A stretch of 64,000 bases of DNA, taken from positions 62,001-126,000 of the forward strand of contig JIAB01000001.1 of NCBI GenBank assembly GCA_000687975.1. Reading direction: 5' to 3'. Positions 16,543 to 24,971 of this stretch are shown here, one piece after another; the first letter of the stretch is position 1, and each line of letters opens with the position of its first letter. The notes below the pieces were generated by a model, which had not been told where the DNA came from, made no database searches, and worked only from the letters and a program-made list of their open reading frames with translations. Position numbers and translations under genes: made by a program. This DNA is from Lachnospiraceae bacterium AC2031 (lineage in GTDB: Bacteria > Bacillota > Clostridia > Lachnospirales > Lachnospiraceae).

Positions 16543-18978
16543 ATGGCTAGATTTGATCACAAAATGATTGAGGCTAAATGGAATAAAAAGTGGGAGGAGA
16601 GTCCAGTTAATGTTAATGATGGCAAGAAGCCTAAGTATTACTGTCTGGATATGTTCCCTTATCCATCAGGAAATGGTCTTCATGTAGGACATTGGAGAGG
16701 TTATGTTATCTCTGATGTTTGGAGCCGTTATCAGATGATGCATGGAAAGTATGTTATCCACCCTATGGGATGGGATGCATTTGGTCTTCCTGCAGAAAAC
16801 TACGCTATTAAGAATGGAGTTCATCCTTCTATTTCAACTGCAAAGAATATTGCATCTATTAAGAATCAGATTAAGCAGATTTCAGCTATCTATGACTGGG
16901 ATATGGAAGTTAATACAACTGATCCAGATTACTTCAAGTGGACTCAGTGGATCTTTATTCAGATGTTTAAGAATGGTCTTGCTTATGAGAAGGAAATGCC
17001 TATTAACTGGTGTCCATCTTGTAAGACAGGTCTTGCTAACGAAGAGGTTAAAGATGGTAAATGTGAGCGTTGTGGCGCTGATGTAACTAAGAAGAATCTT
17101 CGTCAGTGGATGCTTAAGATCACAGCTTATGCTGAGCGACTTCTTGCTGATCTTGATAAGCTTGATTGGCCTGAAAAGGTTAAGAAGATGCAGGCTGAGT
17201 GGATCGGTAAGTCTAAAGGTGCAGAGGTTAACTTCCCTGTAGATGGCAGAGATGAAGTTATTACTGTATATACTACAAGACCTGATACTCTTTATGGAGC
17301 AACATTTATGGTTCTTGCTCCAGAGTCAGAGCTTGCTTCAAAGCTTTATACACCAGAGACAGAAGCTGCTGTAAAGGATTATATCTATCAGACATCTCTT
17401 AAGTCATCTATTGATCGTATGGCTGATAAAGAGAAGACAGGTGTATTCACAGGATGCTATGCTATAAATCCTCTTAATGGAGCTAAGACACCTATCTGGC
17501 TTTCTGACTATGTTCTTGCTGATTATGGTACAGGAGCTATCATGTGTGTTCCTGCTCATGATGACAGAGACTTTGAATTTGCTAAGAAGTTTGATCTTCC
17601 TATCATTCAGGTTATTGCTCCAACTCTTGACGATGTTCAGGATGGAAATGAGATGACTGAAGCTTATACAGCTGCTTCAGGTGTTATGGTTAATTCTGGT
17701 GAGTGGAATGGTATGGAGTCTGCTGAGCTTAAAGAGAAGGCTCCTCAAATTATTGAAGAAAAAGGTTATGGAAAAGCCACAACTAATTACAAGCTTCGTG
17801 ACTGGGTATTCTCACGTCAGAGATATTGGGGTGAGCCAATTCCTATTGTTCATTGTGAGAAGTGTGGTTGTGTAGCTGTTCCTGAAGAGGAACTTCCTCT
17901 TAGACTTCCTGATGTTGAGAAGTATGAGCCAACTGGTACAGGCGAATCTCCACTTGCAGCAATCGAGGACTGGGTAAATTGTACTTGTCCTCAGTGTGGC
18001 GGACCTGCAAAGAGAGAAACTAATACTATGCCTCAGTGGGCTGGTTCTTCATGGTATTTCCTTAGATATGTTGATGTTCATAATGAGAATGAACTTATAT
18101 CTAAAGAGAAGGCTGATAAGTATCTTCCTGTAGATATGTATATTGGTGGAGTAGAGCATGCGGTTCTTCATCTTCTTTATTCAAGATTCTGGACTAAGTT
18201 CCTTTATGATATCGGTGTAGTAAGTTTTGATGAGCCATTTAAGAAGCTCTTTAATCAGGGTATGATCTGCGGTCGTGACAGAGAGACTGGAAAACCAACC
18301 AAGATGAGTAAATCGCTTGGAAATATAGTATCACCTGATGATATTGTTCGTGATTATGGATGTGATACTCTTAGACTTTATGAGCTTTTTGTTGGACCTC
18401 CAGAAGCAGATGCAATCTGGGATGATGCTGGTATTGACGGTATCTATAGATTTATTAAGAGATTCTATACAGTTGTTATGGATAATCTTGAGAAGGATGC
18501 TCCTGAGACTGAGGAAACTCTTAGACTTCGTAATGGTCTTGTTAAGGCAGTTACAGAGCGTCTTGAATCATTTAACCTTAATACAGTTGTTTCTGCATTT
18601 ATGGAGTATAACAATAAGTTTGTAGATCTTACAAAGACTTCTGGTGTTGATAAAGAGACACTTAGAGTAGCTGTAAGACTTATTGCTCCATTTGCTCCTC
18701 ATCTTGGTGAGGAACTTTGGGAGGCGCTTGGTGGTACAGCATCTGTATTTGAAGAAGAGTGGCCTACATTCGATGAGAAGCATCTTGCTACAAATGAGAT
18801 TACACTTCCTGTTCAGGTTTCTGGAAAGACAAGACTTACTATCAGCGTTCCTGCTGATGCATCAAAGGATGAGATTCTTGCGGCAGCTAAGGAAGCTCTT
18901 GGCAATAGACTTGATGGTAAGACTATTGTTAAGGAAATCTATGTTCCTGGAAAAATCATTAACATTGTTGCTAAATAA
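16543..18978 (+). CDS. leuS: leucyl-tRNA synthetase
   Basis: An 811-residue class I synthetase that charges tRNA-Leu. The HIGH-type motif is HVGH (47-50) in PYPSGNGLHVGH, and KMSKS is at 587-591. Zinc-ribbon cysteines (CPSC...CERC) sit near 161-182. The CP1 editing domain shows TTRPDTLYGATF and the editing Asp region GTGAIMCVPAHDDRD. The C-terminal anticodon and tail domain is complete. I chose ATG 16543 because GGAGG lies directly before it, inside the longer frame that begins at 16528. No T-box leader is seen in the short gap upstream. Codon use is strongly biased, as expected for a highly expressed gene. Confidence 0.97.
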   Translation: MARFDHKMIEAKWNKKWEESPVNVNDGKKPKYYCLDMFPYPSGNGLHVGHWRGYVISDVWSRYQMMHGKYVIHPMGWDAFGLPAENYAIKNGVHPSISTAKNIASIKNQIKQISAIYDWDMEVNTTDPDYFKWTQWIFIQMFKNGLAYEKEMPINWCPSCKTGLANEEVKDGKCERCGADVTKKNLRQWMLKITAYAERLLADLDKLDWPEKVKKMQAEWIGKSKGAEVNFPVDGRDEVITVYTTRPDTLYGATFMVLAPESELASKLYTPETEAAVKDYIYQTSLKSSIDRMADKEKTGVFTGCYAINPLNGAKTPIWLSDYVLADYGTGAIMCVPAHDDRDFEFAKKFDLPIIQVIAPTLDDVQDGNEMTEAYTAASGVMVNSGEWNGMESAELKEKAPQIIEEKGYGKATTNYKLRDWVFSRQRYWGEPIPIVHCEKCGCVAVPEEELPLRLPDVEKYEPTGTGESPLAAIEDWVNCTCPQCGGPAKRETNTMPQWAGSSWYFLRYVDVHNENELISKEKADKYLPVDMYIGGVEHAVLHLLYSRFWTKFLYDIGVVSFDEPFKKLFNQGMICGRDRETGKPTKMSKSLGNIVSPDDIVRDYGCDTLRLYELFVGPPEADAIWDDAGIDGIYRFIKRFYTVVMDNLEKDAPETEETLRLRNGLVKAVTERLESFNLNTVVSAFMEYNNKFVDLTKTSGVDKETLRVAVRLIAPFAPHLGEELWEALGGTASVFEEEWPTFDEKHLATNEITLPVQVSGKTRLTISVPADASKDEILAAAKEALGNRLDGKTIVKEIYVPGKIINIVAK

Positions 18979-18989
18979 AGAGGCTGTGT

Positions 18990-19745
18990 ATGTTTACAAA
19001 GCTTCTTCGTAGAAACTTAATAATGATGCTTTTTCCTATACTGGTCATGGAAGTTCTGATAATCTTTATGATTTTACAGCTAGGTATTCTACCGGAGTAT
19101 TCCAGTAAAAGGATAGATAATATTTCAGGAGTAAATACCCTTTATAAAGAAGGGGTTAAGAATATTTCGTTTGCGTATGATGTGGCCTCTTTGGGTGAAC
19201 CGGAATATGTTGGATTTGATGAAGAGGCTAATGGTGAGAAGATAGGTGGATATTATTATATATATGAAGGTGATAGTATCCGCCTTTTTATCCTAACAGA
19301 TGAAACATCGAAAGTACTGACATCTGGAAATGGTATGGACATATGCGCTTCTCTTGAAGAGGATGAGGTAAAAGCAAAGTTTATAGAAAGTGAACTTTCT
19401 GAACGGCTTGGACTTGGTGATAGTGTGTTTGAAGGGTTTGTAGATCCAATAATAATAAACGAGACCAGATATCCTGCATTTAAGATAGCTTTTGCGGATT
19501 ATTCTATATATGTTGTTGCTGGTATAATGGCTTTGACATTGATTTATGGGGTGATTGCATTTGCTTTTCCGAGTCTTATGTTTGGACTTGATTATAAAGA
19601 ACTTGCTAAAAACAAATCTGAACTGATTTCAATGATGAATGAAGAAATGCAGGAAAGATTAGAAGAACATGAGGGTAGTGAATATACTACTGAAAATTAT
19701 AAGATATATGCTTACGTGTCGCATATTGAGATAATAAAAAGGTGA
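18990..19745 (+). CDS. unrecognised two-helix membrane protein
   Basis: A 251-residue protein. One hydrophobic helix lies at about 9-35 and a second at about 170-195, with an extracytoplasmic domain of about 130 residues between them (YYYIYEGDSIRLFILTDE and similar strands). A cytoplasmic charged tail follows, rich in Glu and Lys. The topology is N-in, loop-out, C-in. I do not recognise the family. It starts 11 bases after leuS, so it is probably translated from the leuS transcript. Its stop codon is inside the shared terminator hairpin. Confidence 0.7.
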   Translation: MFTKLLRRNLIMMLFPILVMEVLIIFMILQLGILPEYSSKRIDNISGVNTLYKEGVKNISFAYDVASLGEPEYVGFDEEANGEKIGGYYYIYEGDSIRLFILTDETSKVLTSGNGMDICASLEEDEVKAKFIESELSERLGLGDSVFEGFVDPIIINETRYPAFKIAFADYSIYVVAGIMALTLIYGVIAFAFPSLMFGLDYKELAKNKSELISMMNEEMQERLEEHEGSEYTTENYKIYAYVSHIEIIKR

Positions 19746-19764
19746 GGATTATTCCTCACCTTTT
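19737..19764. terminator. bidirectional terminator shared by convergent genes
   Basis: AAAAGGTGAGGA pairs perfectly with TCCTCACCTTTT around TTAT. A and T runs flank it on both strands. The TGA of the plus-strand gene (19743-19745) and the TAA of the minus-strand gene (19749-19751) both fall within the hairpin. Confidence 0.85.
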
Positions 19765-20159
19765 GTTTCTTCTTCAGATTTTACTTCTTCTGTTGTTTCC
19801 TCTTTAACTTCATCGTCAGTTTTGATAGATACGTAATCTCTATCTTCTGAGAAATCAACGTCGTTGATGATTATTTCATCATCTTCGAAGATGTCATCTT
19901 CCTGAGCTGCTTTCCATTCATCAGCTTTAGCTTTTATATCCTTGGCTGCTACCTTAGCCTTATCTTTAAGATCATAAGCGGTATCCTTAGCCTTTACAGA
20001 ATATTCTTTTATTTTTCTGTCTACATCATATTTGTCGTTCAGGTCTTTATAAGTCTGTGTTTCTCTGATTTCCTCTTTGAAAAGATATGCGACACCTGCT
20101 ACAGCAGCTGCGGCAGCGGTTACGGTGAAAAGACTGCCTAATACACTACGTCTAGCCAT
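19749..20159 (-). CDS. YtxH-like envelope protein
   Basis: A 136-residue protein with an N-terminal Ala-rich hydrophobic helix (LGSLFTVTAAAAAVAGVAYLF), then a long charged helical stretch with Lys/Ala/Asp repeats (KAKDTAYDLKDKAKVAAKDI), and an acidic Glu/Lys tail. This is the layout of YtxH/general-stress membrane-anchored proteins. The frame runs further upstream, but AGGGG precedes ATG 20159 and the following MARRS start fits better. It is divergent from the MutS-like gene. Confidence 0.7.
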   Translation of the reverse strand: MARRSVLGSLFTVTAAAAAVAGVAYLFKEEIRETQTYKDLNDKYDVDRKIKEYSVKAKDTAYDLKDKAKVAAKDIKAKADEWKAAQEDDIFEDDEIIINDVDFSEDRDYVSIKTDDEVKEETTEEVKSEEETKGEE

Positions 20160-20298
20160 TTGTAATCCCCTTTCTGTTATACATGATTTGTTAAATGCTA
20201 TTTTATAGTATAGAGACTTAAAAATCAATGTCGAATTCTTGAAAGAACATGCTCTTTATGTTACTCTATATGAGCTGACTAAAAGGAGTAATTACATT

Positions 20299-22128
20299 AT
20301 GGATGAGAAGATAATTGAGAGTAAAAAGTTGCTAGAAAAAAGAAGTCTGGAGCTAGATAAAGTTTCGTCTCGCATCGCGTTTGCAAGACTTGCTGTTTTT
20401 GTTGTGGCTTTGATTACATTTTATATTGGATTTAAAGGTCATAATCTATTGCTAGTTATTGTTTCTTTAGGGATGATTGCTGGCTTTGTTTTATTGGTTA
20501 GATATCATGGAACGCTGGACGAACAGGTTTTGGATATGAAAACAAAATCTGGTGTTATCAATAGATATTTAATGAGAAATTCCGGTGAATGGAAGAGTTT
20601 TACTGATGATGGATCCCAGTATCTTTCTCTAGATGATCATCTTTCAGTTGATCTTGACCTTCTTGGTCCTGGCTCCTTGTTTCAGTTGATTACTATTGCT
20701 CATACACCTGGTGGAAAGAAGAGACTGGCTGACACTTTATCGCTTAAGAAGTATAGATATGACGAAATATCTGATAGATATGATGCAGTAAATGAACTTT
20801 CTGGAAGGGCTGATTTTCTGATTGATTTTGAGGCTTTGTCTGAAAGGATACTGGAGAAAAAGGAAAAAGATGAAAAGAGAGTGAGCCTCTTTGACTCTGA
20901 TGATGAATCATCATCTAAGAAGGAAGAAAAAGAGAAAAAAGATATAAAGACATTTCCTGCTTGGATGTATATCCTTATGGTATTTGTTCCTTTATTTAAT
21001 ATTGCTGCAATCTGCATGGTTCTCTTTGGCGGCTTTAATCCTGGTCATATTCTTGTTTCTTATATAGTGGGCCTTGTACTTACATGGGGACCGCTTGCTA
21101 TACATACATCTATTACTGAACCTCTTCGTGAATATGGTTCTGGAGCTAATGATTATTATAAGATTTTGAAACTTATAGCTGATAATACGTTTGAATCAGT
21201 TCATCTTAAAGAGGTGCATGATAGAACTGTTAGTAAAGATGGTCTTCTTGATGCGATAAAGTCATTGGGTACAATAAATGCCTGCGAAAATATAGCGTTT
21301 AATCCACTTATTCATATGGTTCTGGCTGGATTTGTTGGTTGGGATTTTTATATATCGTTTGCTGTATCTAGATGGTATAAGAAGAATGGCGATATATTTG
21401 ATGACTGTATAGATATTGTTTCTGAGATAGAGGAACTTGGTTCTCTTGCTGTTGTATCACTTGTCAGAAATACTGTAAAACCAGAAATATCTAAAGATAA
21501 CAGGATACTTGTAAATGGAGCCTTTCATCCACTTTTAAATAAAGATACTGTTGTTGCTAACAATGCTGATATAAGCGATAAATTAACGATTATTACTGGT
21601 TCGAACATGTCTGGTAAAACAACATACATGAGAACTATTGCTATAAATATGGTTCTTGCATATGTTGGAGCAGGAGTTTGTGCGGAGAGTTTTTCTGTTC
21701 CCAAAATGAAGCTTTTTACTTCTATGCGAATCAGAGATGATGTATCTGGTGGTATTTCTACATTTTATGCGGAGATTCTTAGAATTAAAGAAATGTCTGA
21801 ATATGTAGCAGCTGCAAAGAAGGATGAAACCCTTGTTCCAGCGTTTTGCCTTATTGATGAGATTTTTAAGGGCACAAACTCTGCGGATAGAATTGTTGGA
21901 GCTTCTGAAGCGCTAAAGAAATTATCGGCTGGTGATTCTATTGTAATAGTTACAACTCATGATTTTGAGCTATGTGAACTTACTACCCAGGATGGAACAG
22001 CTGCGGCTAATTACCATTTTGAAGAATATTATGAAAATGGCGAGCTTAAGTTTGATTACACTCTTAAAGATGGTAGATGTACAACGAGAAATGCTATGGC
22101 ACTTCTGGAAATGGCTGGTTTGGTTTAG
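20299..22128 (+). CDS. membrane-anchored MutS-like ATPase
   Basis: A 609-residue protein with a C-terminal MutS domain: Walker A GSNMSGKTTYMRT at 434-446, DDVSGGISTFYAEILR, Walker B FCLIDEIFKGTNSADR and THDFEL. In place of the mismatch-recognition domain it has two hydrophobic hairpins (about 25-70 and 220-270) and a Glu/Lys-rich segment between them. This fits MutS-related proteins with transmembrane segments that are distinct from MutS1 and MutS2; their role is not established. The ATG has AAAGGAG upstream; the frame extends further but has no better site. It faces the YtxH-like gene. Confidence 0.85.
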   Translation: MDEKIIESKKLLEKRSLELDKVSSRIAFARLAVFVVALITFYIGFKGHNLLLVIVSLGMIAGFVLLVRYHGTLDEQVLDMKTKSGVINRYLMRNSGEWKSFTDDGSQYLSLDDHLSVDLDLLGPGSLFQLITIAHTPGGKKRLADTLSLKKYRYDEISDRYDAVNELSGRADFLIDFEALSERILEKKEKDEKRVSLFDSDDESSSKKEEKEKKDIKTFPAWMYILMVFVPLFNIAAICMVLFGGFNPGHILVSYIVGLVLTWGPLAIHTSITEPLREYGSGANDYYKILKLIADNTFESVHLKEVHDRTVSKDGLLDAIKSLGTINACENIAFNPLIHMVLAGFVGWDFYISFAVSRWYKKNGDIFDDCIDIVSEIEELGSLAVVSLVRNTVKPEISKDNRILVNGAFHPLLNKDTVVANNADISDKLTIITGSNMSGKTTYMRTIAINMVLAYVGAGVCAESFSVPKMKLFTSMRIRDDVSGGISTFYAEILRIKEMSEYVAAAKKDETLVPAFCLIDEIFKGTNSADRIVGASEALKKLSAGDSIVIVTTHDFELCELTTQDGTAAANYHFEEYYENGELKFDYTLKDGRCTTRNAMALLEMAGLV

Positions 22129-22190
22129 TGAAAACGCCCTGTATTGTGCAATATTACCAAATAAATTAGTGAAATATTGACGAAATGACG

Positions 22191-22219
22191 TTGACTCTTT
22201 TCGCCATTTTATGTAAAAT
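22191..22219 (+). promoter_or_regulatory. promoter for the 699-residue protein gene
   Basis: TTGACT and TAAAAT are 17 bases apart, about 75 bases before the ATG. Confidence 0.7.
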
Positions 22220-22295
22220 GAAACTGTTAACGAGTATGTGTTTTTTGTACATATATTCGAGATTTTTATTGTAAAAAAACGAGGAGGAATGGAAT

Positions 22296-24395
22296 ATGGC
22301 ATTACCAGCTAATATAACGGGCAGTGATAATAATGTTCTATCCATAGCAGCTTCAAATAACAAAGGATTACTTATCAGATTCCTGAATGAGCAGGTTGAG
22401 GATGGTTTCTATGCCTTAGTTATTGATTATCTTAAGGATAGCAATTTTGATCTTAAGACAATGAACGTTGATGATGAAGTAAAATCTCAATGTATTAAGC
22501 TGTATGAATTGGGTGAATTCGTTGACGAGAATATCAAAGCTAAGGGCAGATATGAAATAGATGAGTGGATTGAACCACTTTTCAAGTTCGTATATGGAGA
22601 TATCGATCCTAGTGATATTGATGCACCTATCAATACAACTGGTATTTATCGTTATAGTATATGGCTTATCTATCTGTATCAGAGAGAAAAGTTTGGCGAA
22701 GCTATGAGACTCATCGGTGAGAGAATAGCTCCACTTCTTATCAATGTAAGTTATCAGATTCTTGAAGATGATGACAGACCAAAGAACTTTGATAAGGGAC
22801 TTCTTGGATACCTGGATCTCATTAATGTTGTAATGGATATGGGTCTTCCTACATCTCTTGCTAATTCAGATGCTTATTTAAGTAATCTTGAAGTTCTTTA
22901 TGATTATGTTGTTGAGGATCCTCATGTAGGTAATGATTATAAGACTCAGTTATCTATTGGTCTCTTCAATACATTCATTGCTAACAAAGATTATAATAAG
23001 GCTTTTGAGTTCTATGGTCTTAATGCTGAGTTCATTCCTATCGATAACATGGCTGTATATGAGAGCTTTAAAGAGCTTATTAGAAATGTAAATACAACTC
23101 AGGATACTAGCGTCCTTAGTAGAAATGTACTTACAGCAATTTCTAAGCAGGAACTTTATAATAAGAGAATTGATACACTTATTAGTGAAGTATCTGCATT
23201 TGTTAAGAAGGTATATCTCTATATCGAAAATGAGCCAGATATGAAGAAAAATCTTCAGATTCTTGGTGCTGGTGCACAGCTTTCTGGTAAGACAAACATC
23301 TTCGAAGGCCTTTATGAATATAATCTTGTATTCTATGAGTGCGGTATCAAAGAGCTTGTTAACTCTGAGGTTACTGGTCGTCCTTGGGAAGAGAAGTACG
23401 AGATACTTGAAAAGCTTTATACAACACTTAATGTTGTATTTGATGGATACAATGTATATGAGCTTTCAAACAAGATTGAACATCAGTATGTAGAGATTAC
23501 ATGGATCAATGACTATGTAAATGCTAATCCATCACTTCTGAAGATGTTCTTCAGTATTAAGGAGAAGATTAAGGCATTTAAGGTTCGTAAGAATGCTATC
23601 CTTGAAAAGTCAAAGACTAACTATGAGATTAAGCAGATGATCGATGATCGTCAGAAGACTCTTGTGTTTATGGCTGCTGAGGATATGATCGTTAATGGTC
23701 TTAATGGTGGTAGAATTAATATCATCAACAGTGAGTATGATCCTAAGACTGCTGAGAAGTACCTTATCAAGACTTATGATAATATTGCAGTTCCTTCTAA
23801 GTATAGAAAGTCGGGAGATTCAGGTTCAGGTAAGGGCGGCGGACTCTTTGGCAGAGGTGTTGCTGCTCCTTCGGTTGATAATGATCTTAAACAGCTTCTT
23901 GATGATTCTAAGATTGAAGAGATGCTTCTTAAGTCTGAGTGGCTGTGGCATCAGCATGATACAAAGGGAACATCAGAGCCTAGTGCTCAGGAAGCAACCT
24001 ACTGCGTTGTATGTTTGATTAAAGCTACTGAGAAGCTTCTTGATAAGAAGAGTGGAGTTGCACAGGTTAAGCCTGAATCTACACCAAACAAGAAGGTTAT
24101 TATTACAAAGACAGGTAAGGTTATTGAGCTTTCTGATGAAGGAAGTCAGACACCATCTGGATCAAATGCTACTGTAACACCTTCGGTTGTTGATAATATC
24201 AATAACATTCAGCTTATTCTTAAGGATAAGTCAGAAGAGAATGTTGAGTATGTTAAGGACTATGTAAATGACTGGATTGATTCACTTATGAAGTCTAAGT
24301 TTGATATGGATACAATGCTTTCACTTTTTGAAGCAGAGGAACTTAGAACCAAGACTTTCCAGGTTCTTAAGAAACTTAGAGCAGATATTCTTTAA
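22296..24395 (+). CDS. 699-residue protein, function unknown
   Basis: I do not recognise this protein. It is soluble, mostly helical and acidic. It has a Gly/Ser linker at about 507-522 (SGDSGSGKGGGLFGRG) and a second low-complexity stretch near 600-640 (TPSGSNATVTPS) before a C-terminal helical end. Residues 326-333, GAQLSGKT, match the Walker A pattern, but no convincing Walker B is seen, so it may be chance. Codon use is as biased as in leuS, suggesting high expression. GAGGAGG lies 8 bases before the ATG, and a strong promoter and terminator make it a single-gene unit. Confidence 0.75.
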   Translation: MALPANITGSDNNVLSIAASNNKGLLIRFLNEQVEDGFYALVIDYLKDSNFDLKTMNVDDEVKSQCIKLYELGEFVDENIKAKGRYEIDEWIEPLFKFVYGDIDPSDIDAPINTTGIYRYSIWLIYLYQREKFGEAMRLIGERIAPLLINVSYQILEDDDRPKNFDKGLLGYLDLINVVMDMGLPTSLANSDAYLSNLEVLYDYVVEDPHVGNDYKTQLSIGLFNTFIANKDYNKAFEFYGLNAEFIPIDNMAVYESFKELIRNVNTTQDTSVLSRNVLTAISKQELYNKRIDTLISEVSAFVKKVYLYIENEPDMKKNLQILGAGAQLSGKTNIFEGLYEYNLVFYECGIKELVNSEVTGRPWEEKYEILEKLYTTLNVVFDGYNVYELSNKIEHQYVEITWINDYVNANPSLLKMFFSIKEKIKAFKVRKNAILEKSKTNYEIKQMIDDRQKTLVFMAAEDMIVNGLNGGRINIINSEYDPKTAEKYLIKTYDNIAVPSKYRKSGDSGSGKGGGLFGRGVAAPSVDNDLKQLLDDSKIEEMLLKSEWLWHQHDTKGTSEPSAQEATYCVVCLIKATEKLLDKKSGVAQVKPESTPNKKVIITKTGKVIELSDEGSQTPSGSNATVTPSVVDNINNIQLILKDKSEENVEYVKDYVNDWIDSLMKSKFDMDTMLSLFEAEELRTKTFQVLKKLRADIL

Positions 24396-24403
24396 AAATA
24401 ATT

Positions 24404-24436
24404 ACAGCTCCATGGTTTTCCATGGAGCTGTTTTTT
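24404..24436. terminator. strong terminator, probably bidirectional
   Basis: ACAGCTCCATGG pairs perfectly with CCATGGAGCTGT around TTTT, then six T. It also overlaps the end of the convergent yqeG gene. Confidence 0.9.
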
Positions 24437-24944
24437 ACTTGGTTTTCATTTTATGTTTTGTTAGATATAAAGCAATTATTGGCTTTTCGATGATTCTTTT
24501 TAAAACAATCTGAATTTCTTCTTTTTTGTCTATTTGTTTTACTAATATACTGTGGAGCTTTGCGTTATTTGCTCCCCAGATATCAGTGAATATCTGATCC
24601 CCAACGAATAGAGTGTTTTCTCTTGTTGTTCCCATGTTGTTCATGGCTTTGATATATCCTTTAGGACTAGGTTTATTTGCTTTAAATACGTAACTTCCTC
24701 CAACGTCTTTATTAAAGCTTTTAACTCTTGGTTCTTTATTATTTGAAACGAAACAAACTTTATAGCCGATATCATTTAACTTTTTGAATAATTCTTTTGA
24801 GCGAGCATCTTGAGGAGCGTTGTGAGGAACCAGTGTATTATCTATATCAAAGATTATTCCTCTGTAGCCCAATCTATAATACTTTTCAAAATCGATGCTG
24901 TAGGTTGAGTTGTAATATTCAGTTGGGAAAAGTTTACTTGCCAT
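24435..24944 (-). CDS. yqeG: YqeG-family HAD IIIA phosphatase
   Basis: A 169-residue HAD hydrolase. Motif I is FDIDNTLVP, with the nucleophile and acid Asp. Motif II is CFVSNN, and motif III/IV covers KPSPKGYI...FVGDQIFTDIWGAN. The YqeG family is fused to or lies near mitochondrial and bacterial phosphatidylglycerophosphate phosphatase relatives (GEP4-like), so PGP phosphatase activity is possible. The ATG has AGGAGAA upstream, and the gene follows uvrC on the same strand with a 27-base gap. Its stop abuts the shared terminator. Confidence 0.88.
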   Translation of the reverse strand: MASKLFPTEYYNSTYSIDFEKYYRLGYRGIIFDIDNTLVPHNAPQDARSKELFKKLNDIGYKVCFVSNNKEPRVKSFNKDVGGSYVFKANKPSPKGYIKAMNNMGTTRENTLFVGDQIFTDIWGANNAKLHSILVKQIDKKEEIQIVLKRIIEKPIIALYLTKHKMKTK

Positions 24945-24971
24945 GTTGGTTCTCCTTATGGTGTCAGGTGC

